Positions 1-6,725 are shown, counted from the stretch's first letter. The stretch: DNA of 10,673 nucleotides from JBAZCO01 sp041654915 (GCA_041654915.1 JBAZCO010000053.1:1-10673); one strand, 5' to 3'. A program made the numbers and translations. Notes: generated by a model from the sequence alone, not told the origin.

Positions 1-665
1 CTATCGCCAAAGACCAAAGAAAGTGCAACACCGCCCTCGGCGTTCCCCATTTCTCTAAGATAAATATCCTTGATTTTCAGGTAAGTTTTTTCAAAAAAGT
101 TTTGCCGCCCCACATTATCGAGTAGTATAATATTTGCCCGCACTCTGTAATTGACTTTATCGCCGTAATAGCTCATTGAGTAACCGCTAAAAAGTTGATA
201 GTTAAAAGCTTCTGCCTCGCCGTAAACGGTAACCAAATTGCCTATTTCAAAGGGGTCATTGCAGTAGAGGACGGCATTGCGGGATATATTTTCCCCCGAC
301 ATTGTAATATCGGTGAGGAGGTAAGAATATTCATAGCCATCTCTTGCCTTGTACTGTTCGGAGATGCGTCCGCTTACCACTTGATAGCGTGTGCCTTCCT
401 TGACTTCGGTAAAAGAATAGGATATAAAAAATGCGAAAAGCCCCGCTAATAGCGTTGCTAAAAAGACAATAAATGCCCGTTTTTTAAAGAATATCAGCAA
501 TAAAAGCGTGATTGATATAATCGTAACGGAAAGGAAAAAGGTTAAGCTTTCTTGCAATAACGCTCCTCCCAAAAAAATCCCCGAAATAAAAGCGGTGGCA
601 ATAAATAGAATGGGTCTATGATTTATTGGTCTTTCTTCGGGCAGTGCGGTTACTCTGGTTCTCAC
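1..665 (-). CDS. comEC: ComEC/Rec2 DNA-uptake channel protein, N-terminal part (cut by window edge)
   Basis: ComEC is the inner-membrane channel that passes single-stranded DNA into the cytoplasm during natural transformation. I translated this minus-strand frame by hand: 221 codons stay open from a GTG at 665-663 to the window edge. Three hydrophobic segments (about residues 18-38, 42-60 and 65-86) are followed by a soluble beta-rich stretch (about 90-185) that fits the DUF4131/OB-like domain, and then by EGGVALSLVFGD at the edge, which matches the family's conserved LLLGDR region at the start of the competence domain. The GTG start is preceded by AAAGGA with a five-base spacer, and an in-frame TAA (the stop of the upstream mannosidase) lies only four codons before it, so an earlier start is not possible. 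It probably shares an mRNA with the mannosidase gene. The channel and any metallo-beta-lactamase-like C-terminal domain lie outside the window, so it is unknown whether the gene is intact. Confidence 0.85.
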   Translation of the reverse strand, partial: MRTRVTALPEERPINHRPILFIATAFISGIFLGGALLQESLTFFLSVTIISITLLLLIFFKKRAFIVFLATLLAGLFAFFISYSFTEVKEGTRYQVVSGRISEQYKARDGYEYSYLLTDITMSGENISRNAVLYCNDPFEIGNLVTVYGEAEAFNYQLFSGYSMSYYGDKVNYRVRANIILLDNVGRQNFFEKTYLKIKDIYLREMGNAEGGVALSLVFGD

Positions 666-674
666 TTTTGTCCT

Positions 675-3233
675 TTAGTTGAAGCTGTATATTATGCGGT
701 TTATCAAATTGATTGCCATTAGGGAAATTCTAAGCTTGATTGCCCGCTCTTTCCATACTGTGTGTTGGGGAACGATATCGGCAAATGAGGTGAATTTAAG
801 TTTTTCCTTTAGCTCCTCTAGGCTAAGCCCACAATCTTTGCAAATCATAACTTTATGCGTCGTCCCCGCCTCAATATCAAAAAAGTTTTTGCTAAAGGGG
901 GCGTTTAGACCGTCCGCCCAAAGCATAACTCGCCGTGCGTAAGTGTCGCTGCTTATGCTAATTGCAAAGCCTTGGGGACTTTCCTCTACATCAAACGAAA
1001 TCTCAGCTTTTTTCAGCCTCGCATCCCGCTCCTTAACTAGCAATGTGTTTGTTGTGGCGCTCACTTCGCCGTCCTTATCCACAAGCTCGGCAATAAAAGC
1101 CATATCCTTATAATCGGACTTTTTTATATATGCGTCAAGTGCAACCTGTGTTTCCTCTGCTGCGCTATAAGCAGGCACTAGGATTTCCTTTTCTCCATAA
1201 AAGACAATGCCCCCGTCAAAGTCGGCAAGTCGGTAGCGGAGCAGTCCGTGATAATCGGTTAGGGAATCATTTGCTACAAATACGGAGGCTTGCCCTTTTT
1301 TTATCACTACGGAAGGCTGTACGGGACGGAAAAACTCTTTGGCAAAATACTGCAATGCCTTGTGATTACCATTGTAGTCTATGCTAGACCAACTTGTGGC
1401 GGGCCAACAATCGTTGAACTGCCAATAAAGTGCGCCATTACAGCGCCCCATATTTCGCCGCCAAAACTCAACCCCCGCCGCTACGCTCTCCGCTTGCATA
1501 AGTTGACTTAAATATATCAAGTGGAAAAAATTATTGGGCATGCGGTAGTTTTTTATCATATAATATATGATTCGGTCGTTGCCAGACATGCATTTTTGGT
1601 GAGCTTTCATCACGGATGAGTGTAGATTTAAATCCTTTTCACTATTGACAAATCCCTTTATTGTATCCATATCGGGCAAGGATTCAAAGCCAAACTCGCT
1701 GCAAAAGCGGGTTTTACGCTTTAAATAATAGCTAGATGACTTCATTCCGTGCCAAGTCGCCCAAATATGGGTATCGCCAAACGCATCCGACTTTGTCACC
1801 CGTTGCACGCCCGAGGACGGGGAGCTTGCCCAATAGTCAATATCCGAATACCTCATAACCAAACTAGGGAGAGTTTTATGAAAGAAATATTTATTTTGTG
1901 CGTTAAGCTTGCGCCTATGCGCCCAAGCGGCGGACATCTGCTCAATTTCGTTGTTGCCGCAAAACAGTGCAAGGCAGGCACGGTTTCTCAAGCGCACGAT
2001 TTGCTGTTTGGCTTCTTCGATTGCCGAGCGTAAAAAGTTTTTATCATAAAACGGATAGGGTGCACAGGCGAATTGGAAGTCGTGCCATACGAGAATACCG
2101 TATTTGTCGCACAAATCCAAAAATTCCTCCGAGGCATAATAGCCGCCGCCCCAAACACGCAACATATTAAAGTTTGAGCGTACAGCGCATTTAATCAATT
2201 TCTCTAACTTTTTTACGGGAGTGCGGAAGCAATCGGGAGGCACCCAATTAGCACCCTTTGCAAATATACGGCTGCCGTTGACAATAAAGCAAAAATCTTG
2301 CCCCTCATTGTCCGGCTCTGTTGATAGCTTTATTTCTCTAAATCCCACCTTTAAGCTCTTCTTTTCTATGGGTTGCCCATTCTCCCATATTTCGGCAGTC
2401 AGGGTATATAGAGGTTGTTCCTTGCGCTCTAGCATACCGTTAGCATACCAAAGCTCGGGAGACGGCACTAACATTGTCAACTTAAAATCAGTTACGCCTT
2501 TCTTTTCGGAAAAGGGAAGAGCATTGCCCTCGGCACAAGGTTCGCCAACAGGGCAATAAAGCACGCACCTTATATCCGTATCCGCTCCCGCTTGCAGGCA
2601 AGATACATTTACGGTTAGGTTGGCTGCATCCTTAATAAAGCCTTGGGTTGTGCTTATTGTCTGTATCTTCGCCCCCTTGCCATACAGCAGCCTAACCCCG
2701 CCTTCGATTCCCGAAGGTGGCAGTATGGGCGCCCAATCCCAACCAAAGTGGTATGCGGGCTTTCTTATCAAACTAAAGCCGTTTATGCCCGAGGCGTTGG
2801 GCGGCATTTTGGCAAGACGCTGTTTTTGCTTTACATACCGAACAGGGGAATGCAGATATACTTGTATTTCATTCTCCCCTTGTTTTAAATGTTCTTTAAT
2901 GTCAAAGGTATAGCGTAAAAAGGCATTGCTGGTATAGCCAATATGTTTGCCGTTTAGGCAGACATCGGCAATAGTGTCTATGCTGTCAAATTCAAGGCTT
3001 ACATATTCGGCATTTAGCATATCCTCTGCGGCGGAAAAGGTTTTTTGATAAATCCAATCTAACTCCGCTACCCAAAGGGAATTGGCGTCATTTTTTGCAA
3101 AAAACGGGTCATTCATCATACCGCTATCTATTAGGGCGGTGTAGTTGGAATTCGGAAGGTCAACCTTTCCTGAAAAAAGCTGGTTTTTTGATGAAAAACT
3201 CCATCCCTCAGATAGGTCTATATTGTGCTGCAT
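675..3233 (-). CDS. Beta-mannosidase, glycoside hydrolase family 2
   Basis: Predicted to release mannose from the non-reducing ends of beta-linked manno-oligosaccharides by a retaining mechanism. The 852 residues match the family's usual size. The layout fits a GH2 jelly-roll domain (about 1-185), an Ig-like domain (about 190-300), a TIM barrel (about 305-635) and C-terminal sandwich domains (about 640-830). The likely acid/base is Glu429 in GNNE (426-429) and the likely nucleophile is Glu513 in SEFG (512-515). RVWGGGYY (359-366), ILVWHDFQFACAPYP (380-394) and CWPATSWSSIDYNG (609-622) are typical of beta-mannosidases rather than beta-galactosidases. There is no signal peptide, so it should be cytoplasmic and act on imported oligosaccharides, but no transporter is visible nearby. 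The last 20 or so residues form a basic, hydrophobic tail of unclear role. The ATG at 3233-3231 follows a GGGAG site and a good promoter. The comEC gene starts nine bases after the stop. Exact substrate is inferred from the family. Confidence 0.9.
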   Translation of the reverse strand: MQHNIDLSEGWSFSSKNQLFSGKVDLPNSNYTALIDSGMMNDPFFAKNDANSLWVAELDWIYQKTFSAAEDMLNAEYVSLEFDSIDTIADVCLNGKHIGYTSNAFLRYTFDIKEHLKQGENEIQVYLHSPVRYVKQKQRLAKMPPNASGINGFSLIRKPAYHFGWDWAPILPPSGIEGGVRLLYGKGAKIQTISTTQGFIKDAANLTVNVSCLQAGADTDIRCVLYCPVGEPCAEGNALPFSEKKGVTDFKLTMLVPSPELWYANGMLERKEQPLYTLTAEIWENGQPIEKKSLKVGFREIKLSTEPDNEGQDFCFIVNGSRIFAKGANWVPPDCFRTPVKKLEKLIKCAVRSNFNMLRVWGGGYYASEEFLDLCDKYGILVWHDFQFACAPYPFYDKNFLRSAIEEAKQQIVRLRNRACLALFCGNNEIEQMSAAWAHRRKLNAQNKYFFHKTLPSLVMRYSDIDYWASSPSSGVQRVTKSDAFGDTHIWATWHGMKSSSYYLKRKTRFCSEFGFESLPDMDTIKGFVNSEKDLNLHSSVMKAHQKCMSGNDRIIYYMIKNYRMPNNFFHLIYLSQLMQAESVAAGVEFWRRNMGRCNGALYWQFNDCWPATSWSSIDYNGNHKALQYFAKEFFRPVQPSVVIKKGQASVFVANDSLTDYHGLLRYRLADFDGGIVFYGEKEILVPAYSAAEETQVALDAYIKKSDYKDMAFIAELVDKDGEVSATTNTLLVKERDARLKKAEISFDVEESPQGFAISISSDTYARRVMLWADGLNAPFSKNFFDIEAGTTHKVMICKDCGLSLEELKEKLKFTSFADIVPQHTVWKERAIKLRISLMAINLINRIIYSFN

Positions 3234-3267
3234 TGCTGCTTTTCTCTCCCTACTTTATTTTGTATTA

Positions 3268-3297
3268 ACTATACATTATTATAGCCAGTTTTGTCAA
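3268..3297 (-). promoter_or_regulatory. Promoter of the mannosidase-comEC unit
   Basis: On the minus strand TTGACA (3297-3292) is separated by 18 bases from TATAGT (3273-3268), a near-consensus sigma-A promoter. Predicted transcription starts near 3261, leaving a leader of about 28 bases that contains the GGGAG ribosome site. AACTGGCT lies inside the spacer and occurs again upstream of the -35 box. Confidence 0.75.
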
Positions 3298-3347
3298 CAC
3301 AAGCACACAAAGCCAGTTATAATTAGCTCAAAACCCAAGTTATAATT
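3283..3347. repeat. Paired short direct repeats around and upstream of the mannosidase promoter
   Basis: AGCCAGTT occurs at 3283-3290 (inside the promoter spacer) and at 3311-3318, 28 bases apart. AGTTATAATT occurs at 3315-3324 and 3338-3347, 23 bases apart. The two repeat types overlap by four bases at 3315-3318. Such paired sites could be half-sites for a sugar-responsive regulator, but no regulator gene is present in the window and the AT-rich repeat could be chance. Confidence 0.35.
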
Positions 3348-3384
3348 GTATAAAAGCAACCGCCCCAATCAATTTTGGGGCGGC
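3346..3384 (-). terminator. Rho-independent terminator after the zinc-ribbon gene
   Basis: CCGCCCCAA (3360-3368) and TTGGGGCGG (3375-3383) form a perfect nine-base-pair, GC-rich stem with a six-base loop. Read on the minus strand the stem is followed by TTGCTTTTATA, a fair U-tract. It separates the zinc-ribbon gene from the mannosidase promoter about 50 bases further on. On the plus strand the stem is followed by a broken T-run, so weak two-way action is possible, but no plus-strand gene ends here. Confidence 0.8.
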
Positions 3385-3416
3385 TACCTTGTTTTTGCTA
3401 GATTAATTTTTAATTT

Positions 3417-3593
3417 TTAGTAGCGCTTTTTGTTGAAACCGCCGCTTTGCTTTTGCTGTTTTCTTAGCCTTCTGCATTCGGGGCATCTTACAGGATCATT
3501 ATCAAAACCTTTTTCCTTGTAGAACTCTTGTTCTCTCTCGGTGAAAAGGAATTCCTTGCCGCAATCTCTGCAATCAAGTTTTTTGTCTGCCAT
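3417..3593 (-). CDS. Small zinc-ribbon protein (zf-trcl type)
   Basis: A 58-residue protein translated by hand from the minus strand. It has two CxxC pairs, Cys8/Cys11 (DCRDCGKEF) and Cys37/Cys40 (RCPECRR), spaced as in a single zinc ribbon, with FTEREQEFYKEKGF between them and a basic tail ending in KKRY. This matches the probable zinc-ribbon family PF13451 (zf-trcl), widespread in Firmicutes and of unsettled function; nucleic-acid binding is a plausible guess from the basic tail. The ATG at 3593-3591 is preceded by the strong site GAGGAGGT (SD to ATG eight bases). The gene has its own promoter about 130 bases upstream, a leader of about 120 bases with a hairpin reaching the ribosome site, and a terminator about 35 bases after the stop, so it is a complete single-gene unit. 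Confidence 0.88.
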   Translation of the reverse strand: MADKKLDCRDCGKEFLFTEREQEFYKEKGFDNDPVRCPECRRLRKQQKQSGGFNKKRY

Positions 3594-3645
3594 TGGTCGT
3601 TTACCTCCTCTATATTCTTCCGGAACTGAAATTTAATAAACGACC
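3594..3645 (-). promoter_or_regulatory. Leader hairpin next to the zinc-ribbon ribosome site
   Basis: In the mRNA, GGUCGUUUA (3645-3637) is perfectly complementary to UAAACGACC (3603-3595), the bases between the Shine-Dalgarno site and the start codon. Two further U-G pairs (3636, 3635 with 3604, 3605) would draw in the last two bases of the GAGGAGG site, and the rest of that site sits in a loop of about 30 bases. The pairing would place the SD-AUG spacer in a stem just before the start codon, a layout expected of a translational switch. Confidence 0.5.
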
Positions 3646-3701
3646 TTAAAATGACTGATTTTTCTTGCAAGCGAAGGGTATTTATAATTGCACGCTACGG
3701 T

Positions 3702-3716
3702 GGTTTTATGCAAACC
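3702..3716 (-). other. Hairpin at the predicted 5' end of the zinc-ribbon mRNA
   Basis: The minus-strand promoter predicts a start at about 3716. From exactly there the RNA would read GGUUU, a five-base loop, AAACC, a five-base-pair stem at the very 5' end. Terminal stem-loops of this kind can protect mRNAs from 5'-end decay. The stem is short, so this is tentative. Confidence 0.35.
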
Positions 3717-3722
3717 TTTTAT

Positions 3723-3751
3723 AGTATACGACTTAATTTACATAAAGTCAA
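3723..3751 (-). promoter_or_regulatory. Promoter of the zinc-ribbon gene
   Basis: TTGACT (3751-3746) and TATACT (3728-3723) are separated by exactly 17 bases on the minus strand, each one base from consensus. Predicted start is about 3716, giving a leader of about 120 bases. It begins 29 bases after the esterase stop codon. No clear terminator lies in that gap, so some read-through from the esterase is possible. Confidence 0.8.
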
Positions 3752-3779
3752 TCTTAAAAACAATAATGGTGCAAAATTT

Positions 3780-4784
3780 TTATGCTCTTGGCAGAGGAAG
3801 ATAATTTAAAGAAAAATCATAAAGCGCCCCTACGCTTTCCGCAAGGGCGACTTCGTCACCCGCAAGGTCGTGTCCCGAATTTTTATACAGTACAAGGCGG
3901 GAGCGGTTGTCGCTGGCATTGTGTTTGCGAAGTTCGCCTAGCAATCTCACACCGTTGCTATAAGGAACAAGGGTATCTGCCATACCATATGCAAGCAGTG
4001 TGGGAGGGAAGTTTGTACTTATGTGGGTAATGGGTGAGGCATCTTTTATTGCATCGGGAAAATTGCCCTTAAGCGCATCCTCTGCGCTCATATTTTCCCC
4101 CGTTAGACGGGAGATAAGCTCAAGTTTTTCCTCAAGCTCCTCCTCGGCGGCATTATTATAATAGTCGGGGTCGGTAAAGTCGGTTGGCCCTACTTGACTA
4201 ACTACAAAAGCAATGGGTATGGGGCTATTTTTATTTATCTTATAACTATAAAGCAAAGCAAGATGCCCACCCGCAGAATTGCCAAATAGGGCGGCTTTGT
4301 CTGTATTTAACATATAATCTTTGCCTATCTCTGTTAGTAGCGCAAACGCACTAGCCATATCGTCTAAAATATCTGTGTATATTACATCTGGCGCTACAAG
4401 ACGGTAATTGATAACAACCGCCCCATAACCATACTCATTTAGTAGTTCGGTAAAAAAATAAAAATCCGACTTGTCGCCGCCCGTCCAGCTGCCGCCGTGT
4501 ATCAGCATAAAAAAAGGTACTCTATTCCTCATTGCTCCCAAGCGCTCAGGCAAAAAGATATCTAGTTTTTGGCGCTCACCCTCCCCATAGGGGATATCAT
4601 AAAACACCTTTTTTCCCTTATCCGGCGTTTCTTCTTTGGGGTCTGTCGGCTTTGGTGTGTCGATAGGGTCTGTGGGTAAGGGCTTAGAGGGAGCGGGCGG
4701 AGCGCTAGGCAAACAGCCTCCTGCAAGAGAAAGGACAATGATACAACATATAAATAAGCCTATTATACGAAAAATTTTACCCAT
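3780..4784 (-). CDS. Exported alpha/beta-hydrolase esterase, probable lipoprotein
   Basis: A 334-residue serine hydrolase of the carboxylesterase/lipase alpha/beta-hydrolase type, possibly a carbohydrate acetyl esterase. Residues 1-23 are a signal sequence (MGKIFR then a hydrophobic core) ending in LAGGC with Cys24 as the likely lipidated residue. A proline- and threonine-rich linker (about 25-57) then leads to the catalytic domain. HGGSW (96-100) is the oxyanion-hole motif, GNSAG (168-172) places the nucleophile at Ser170, Asp270 (YGMAD) is the probable acid and His305 (SGHDL) the base, so the triad looks complete. It probably acts on the outer face of the membrane; the substrate cannot be read from the sequence, although the nearby mannosidase would suit acetylated sugars. 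The ATG at 4784-4782 is needed for the signal peptide but has no Shine-Dalgarno site and lies nine bases from a perfect -10 box, suggesting a leaderless mRNA. Confidence 0.85.
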   Translation of the reverse strand: MGKIFRIIGLFICCIIVLSLAGGCLPSAPPAPSKPLPTDPIDTPKPTDPKEETPDKGKKVFYDIPYGEGERQKLDIFLPERLGAMRNRVPFFMLIHGGSWTGGDKSDFYFFTELLNEYGYGAVVINYRLVAPDVIYTDILDDMASAFALLTEIGKDYMLNTDKAALFGNSAGGHLALLYSYKINKNSPIPIAFVVSQVGPTDFTDPDYYNNAAEEELEEKLELISRLTGENMSAEDALKGNFPDAIKDASPITHISTNFPPTLLAYGMADTLVPYSNGVRLLGELRKHNASDNRSRLVLYKNSGHDLAGDEVALAESVGALYDFSLNYLPLPRA

Positions 4785-4793
4785 TATTTATAT

Positions 4794-4822
4794 ATTATAA
4801 CATCGCTTATGGTTGCCGTCAA
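4794..4822 (-). promoter_or_regulatory. Promoter of the esterase gene, predicting a leaderless mRNA
   Basis: TTGACG (4822-4817), a 17-base spacer and a perfect TATAAT (4799-4794) on the minus strand make this one of the best promoters in the window. The nine bases from the -10 box to the ATG (ATATAAATA) leave room for a 5' leader of only about three bases and contain no ribosome site. Confidence 0.75.
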
Positions 4823-4842
4823 TATTCAATAAAGATGAATAT
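4822..4842. promoter_or_regulatory. Operator-like dyad between the divergent promoters
   Basis: ATATTCA (4822-4828) and TGAATAT (4836-4842) are a perfect inverted repeat with seven-base arms and a seven-base spacer. It abuts the -35 box of the esterase promoter and lies 22 bases upstream of the holA -35 box, where a dimeric regulator could affect either gene. AT-rich arms this short can arise by chance. Confidence 0.35.
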
Positions 4843-4864
4843 GTAAAAATAAGCCAACATTTTA

Positions 4865-4893
4865 TTGTAAAATGAGCTTTTTTAATATATAAT
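4865..4893 (+). promoter_or_regulatory. Promoter of holA, predicting a leaderless mRNA
   Basis: TTGTAA (4865-4870) is followed after 17 bases by a perfect TATAAT (4888-4893). The ATG of holA begins after only nine more bases (ATACATTGT), so the expected start, about 4900, leaves a leader of about three bases. The -35 box matches consensus at four of six positions. Confidence 0.65.
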
Positions 4894-4902
4894 ATACATT
4901 GT

Positions 4903-5838
4903 ATGAAAGCTAATTCTCTCAACATCAACAATCTAAGCGGCAAGGCCTTTTATATAGAGGGCGAGGATACCTATTGGGGTGACTATGCTGTGCGTTTTTT
5001 TGCCGCACTCGTACCCGAAGAAGAAAAAGCTTTCAACCTCAAGGTGATAGACCAGCTTTCATCTTTGGAGGACATATCCGACGCCACACAAACTTCTCCA
5101 TTTTTTCAAAGCTCTAGTGTTGTGATAGTTAAGGATACCAAATATAAGGAAAAAGAATACGAAAAAGGCATTATTGAGAATATAATAAAATCGCTTGATG
5201 GCACATATCTTGTATTTGACAATGTGAGTTTTCTCACTGCAAGAAGCAAAAAACTTATGGAGAAAATCGATACTTCTTACTTGGATACATACGATATAAA
5301 AAAGCTTATCATTAAAGACTATAACATTGATGGCAGTGCGGCGGACAGGCTAATTGAATATGCGGGAAGGGATATGGCAAGAATTACCACCGAGGTAAAG
5401 AAACTTACCGCATACAAACAGGGTAAAAAAATCAGCAAAGAGGATGTGACGGAATTGGTGGCAAACACAGCCGAAAGTGCGATTTATCATTTTTCGGAGG
5501 CGCTTGCCTTGCAAAGAAAATCACAAGCGTTAGATATCCTTGACGGGTTTATTAAAAAAGGCACACCTTACTCCCACTTGCTTGCCGTGCTTATCTCGCA
5601 ATATCGGCGGATGTTGCATTCGGCGCTTTCCCCCAAAAGCAATGCAGAGGTTGCCCAATATCTTGGAACAAAGCCTTTTGCAATACAAAAAGCGAGAGAA
5701 ATAGCAAGAAAATATACCAAAGTGCAGCTAAAGAGTTGTTTAGATGCGCTCACTCAAGCGGAGCTTATGTTCAAAAGCGGCGCAGTTCCCGAAGATACAG
5801 CGTTCAAAATGGCGCTTTCAAAATTAATTATGATTTAA
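4903..5838 (+). CDS. holA: DNA polymerase III delta subunit (clamp-loader wrench)
   Basis: The delta subunit opens the sliding clamp ring so that the clamp loader can place it on primed DNA. The 311 residues are a little shorter than the roughly 340 of E. coli or B. subtilis. Family signs in order are AFYIEGEDTYWGDYA (15-29) at the start of the AAA-like domain I, without a working Walker A site as usual for delta; AADRLIEYAGRDMARI (146-161) and EVKKLTAY (164-171); the helical collar from IYHFSEALALQRKSQAL (194-210) through HLLAVLISQYRRML (225-238); and KPFAIQKAREIARKYT (257-272) with AELMFKSG (286-293). The start has no ribosome site and lies nine bases from a -10 box. In B. subtilis this gene lies just downstream of comEC on the same strand; here comEC is about 4 kb away and on the opposite strand. 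Confidence 0.92.
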   Translation: MKANSLNINNLSGKAFYIEGEDTYWGDYAVRFFAALVPEEEKAFNLKVIDQLSSLEDISDATQTSPFFQSSSVVIVKDTKYKEKEYEKGIIENIIKSLDGTYLVFDNVSFLTARSKKLMEKIDTSYLDTYDIKKLIIKDYNIDGSAADRLIEYAGRDMARITTEVKKLTAYKQGKKISKEDVTELVANTAESAIYHFSEALALQRKSQALDILDGFIKKGTPYSHLLAVLISQYRRMLHSALSPKSNAEVAQYLGTKPFAIQKAREIARKYTKVQLKSCLDALTQAELMFKSGAVPEDTAFKMALSKLIMI

Positions 5839-5851
5839 GGAGAATAGTCAG

Positions 5852-6646
5852 ATGCAAAAGTCTTTAGAAATATTTGATAAACTCAAAAAAGTTCCTGCCT
5901 TTGTGTGGGTAATTCTCATTGGGCTATCCTATGTTTTTGCCAATTACTACGCTTTGCGTTGGAGCTACAATGAATTGCTTGTAGGAATGCGTGACGGCTT
6001 TGCCGCTAGCGGAGTGGATGCGGAAACGCTATATGAGGTGCTAGGGCAAGATTTTTTTGCAATGCTCGCTAGCCCGGGTGTAATTGTTTTTTACCTTGTT
6101 ATGAGCGGGCTAATAGGTGTTATTATATTCGAGATAATTTTGCATCTTGTCTACCGTTCCTTATTTTTAAGGCGGTACACCCATTCCGACCCAAAGAGCT
6201 TTAAACAAACTGCCCGTGTAGTTTACATTGCCGCCAATGCAATTATTGGTCTGTATTCACTTTTGTTCTTTTTGGTTCCCGAAGTCTATGCTTTTGGTGT
6301 CGAATTTATCAATTTTGCGGTTTATACTGCGGCGCTTACATTTGGGTATTTAATTGTATCCCATACGGTGATTTATCCGCAGTTTGTAGCGGTTGCTTTC
6401 AAGCGGCTATATACTTTATATTTTGTAATTAACGGTATATTTGCTGTTCTTTCCTTCATAACTGTGGTTACGGGAGATAACATGCTACACATTATTTCCG
6501 GCGCTATTGATGTTGCAGTTATTGCAGCTTTAGCAATTGTTATTAATGCAACCGTATACAAAAAATTGCTAGAGAGGGAGAAAAACTACATTATTCCCAC
6601 TCCTCCCCCAGAAGATGATGAAATTTACAAAGGTTTTGGATTCTAA
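5852..6646 (+). CDS. Six-helix integral membrane protein, family not recognised
   Basis: I do not recognise this 264-residue protein. About six membrane segments can be seen (roughly 17-37, 76-101, 122-142, 150-172, 186-206 and 213-233). A 38-residue loop with several acidic residues joins helices 1 and 2, a basic loop (YRSLFLRRYTHSDPKSFKQ, 101-119) follows helix 2, and a cytoplasmic-looking tail ends in TPPPEDDEIYKGFGF. By the positive-inside rule the basic loop and tail should be cytoplasmic. The overall look is like YIP1/DUF-type polytopic proteins, but I see no diagnostic motif and assign no activity. It starts 13 bases after holA; its AAGGAG ribosome site overlaps the holA stop codon, so the two genes are very likely cotranscribed. 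Downstream lies cdaA, another membrane protein, after 79 bases. Confidence 0.8.
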   Translation: MQKSLEIFDKLKKVPAFVWVILIGLSYVFANYYALRWSYNELLVGMRDGFAASGVDAETLYEVLGQDFFAMLASPGVIVFYLVMSGLIGVIIFEIILHLVYRSLFLRRYTHSDPKSFKQTARVVYIAANAIIGLYSLLFFLVPEVYAFGVEFINFAVYTAALTFGYLIVSHTVIYPQFVAVAFKRLYTLYFVINGIFAVLSFITVVTGDNMLHIISGAIDVAVIAALAIVINATVYKKLLEREKNYIIPTPPPEDDEIYKGFGF

Positions 6647-6693
6647 TTGGCGGCAAGCGGTAAAATACATTAGGAAATTATGGCAAGTTGTAT

Positions 6694-6699
6694 TATAAT
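6694..6699 (+). promoter_or_regulatory. Possible -10 box before cdaA
   Basis: A perfect TATAAT lies 26 bases before the cdaA ATG in the longest gap (79 bases) of the plus-strand run. No convincing -35 hexamer is found at 16 to 18 bases, nor a proper TGn extension, so a separate cdaA promoter is possible but unproven. Confidence 0.3.
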
Positions 6700-6725
6700 A
6701 TTTAAAAACAAAGGACAAAGGTAGT

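Noticed and set aside
195..449. 84-codon plus-strand frame near the left edge
   Set aside because: The minus strand here encodes the continuous ComEC N-terminus with membrane helices, so the plus-strand frame is a shadow.
2221..2913. Plus-strand frames opposite the mannosidase
   Set aside because: The minus-strand GH2 protein is complete with both catalytic glutamates; the opposite frames have no family features.
3488..3670. 60-codon minus-strand reading frame starting at TTG
   Set aside because: It overlaps the zinc-ribbon gene in another frame, has no ribosome site, and its product has no recognisable motif, whereas the other frame gives a clean CxxC zinc ribbon with a strong ribosome site.
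4873..4893. Short upstream ATG frame before holA, read as a possible leader peptide
   Set aside because: It is six codons long, has no ribosome site, and lies upstream of the predicted transcription start, so it would not be in the mRNA.
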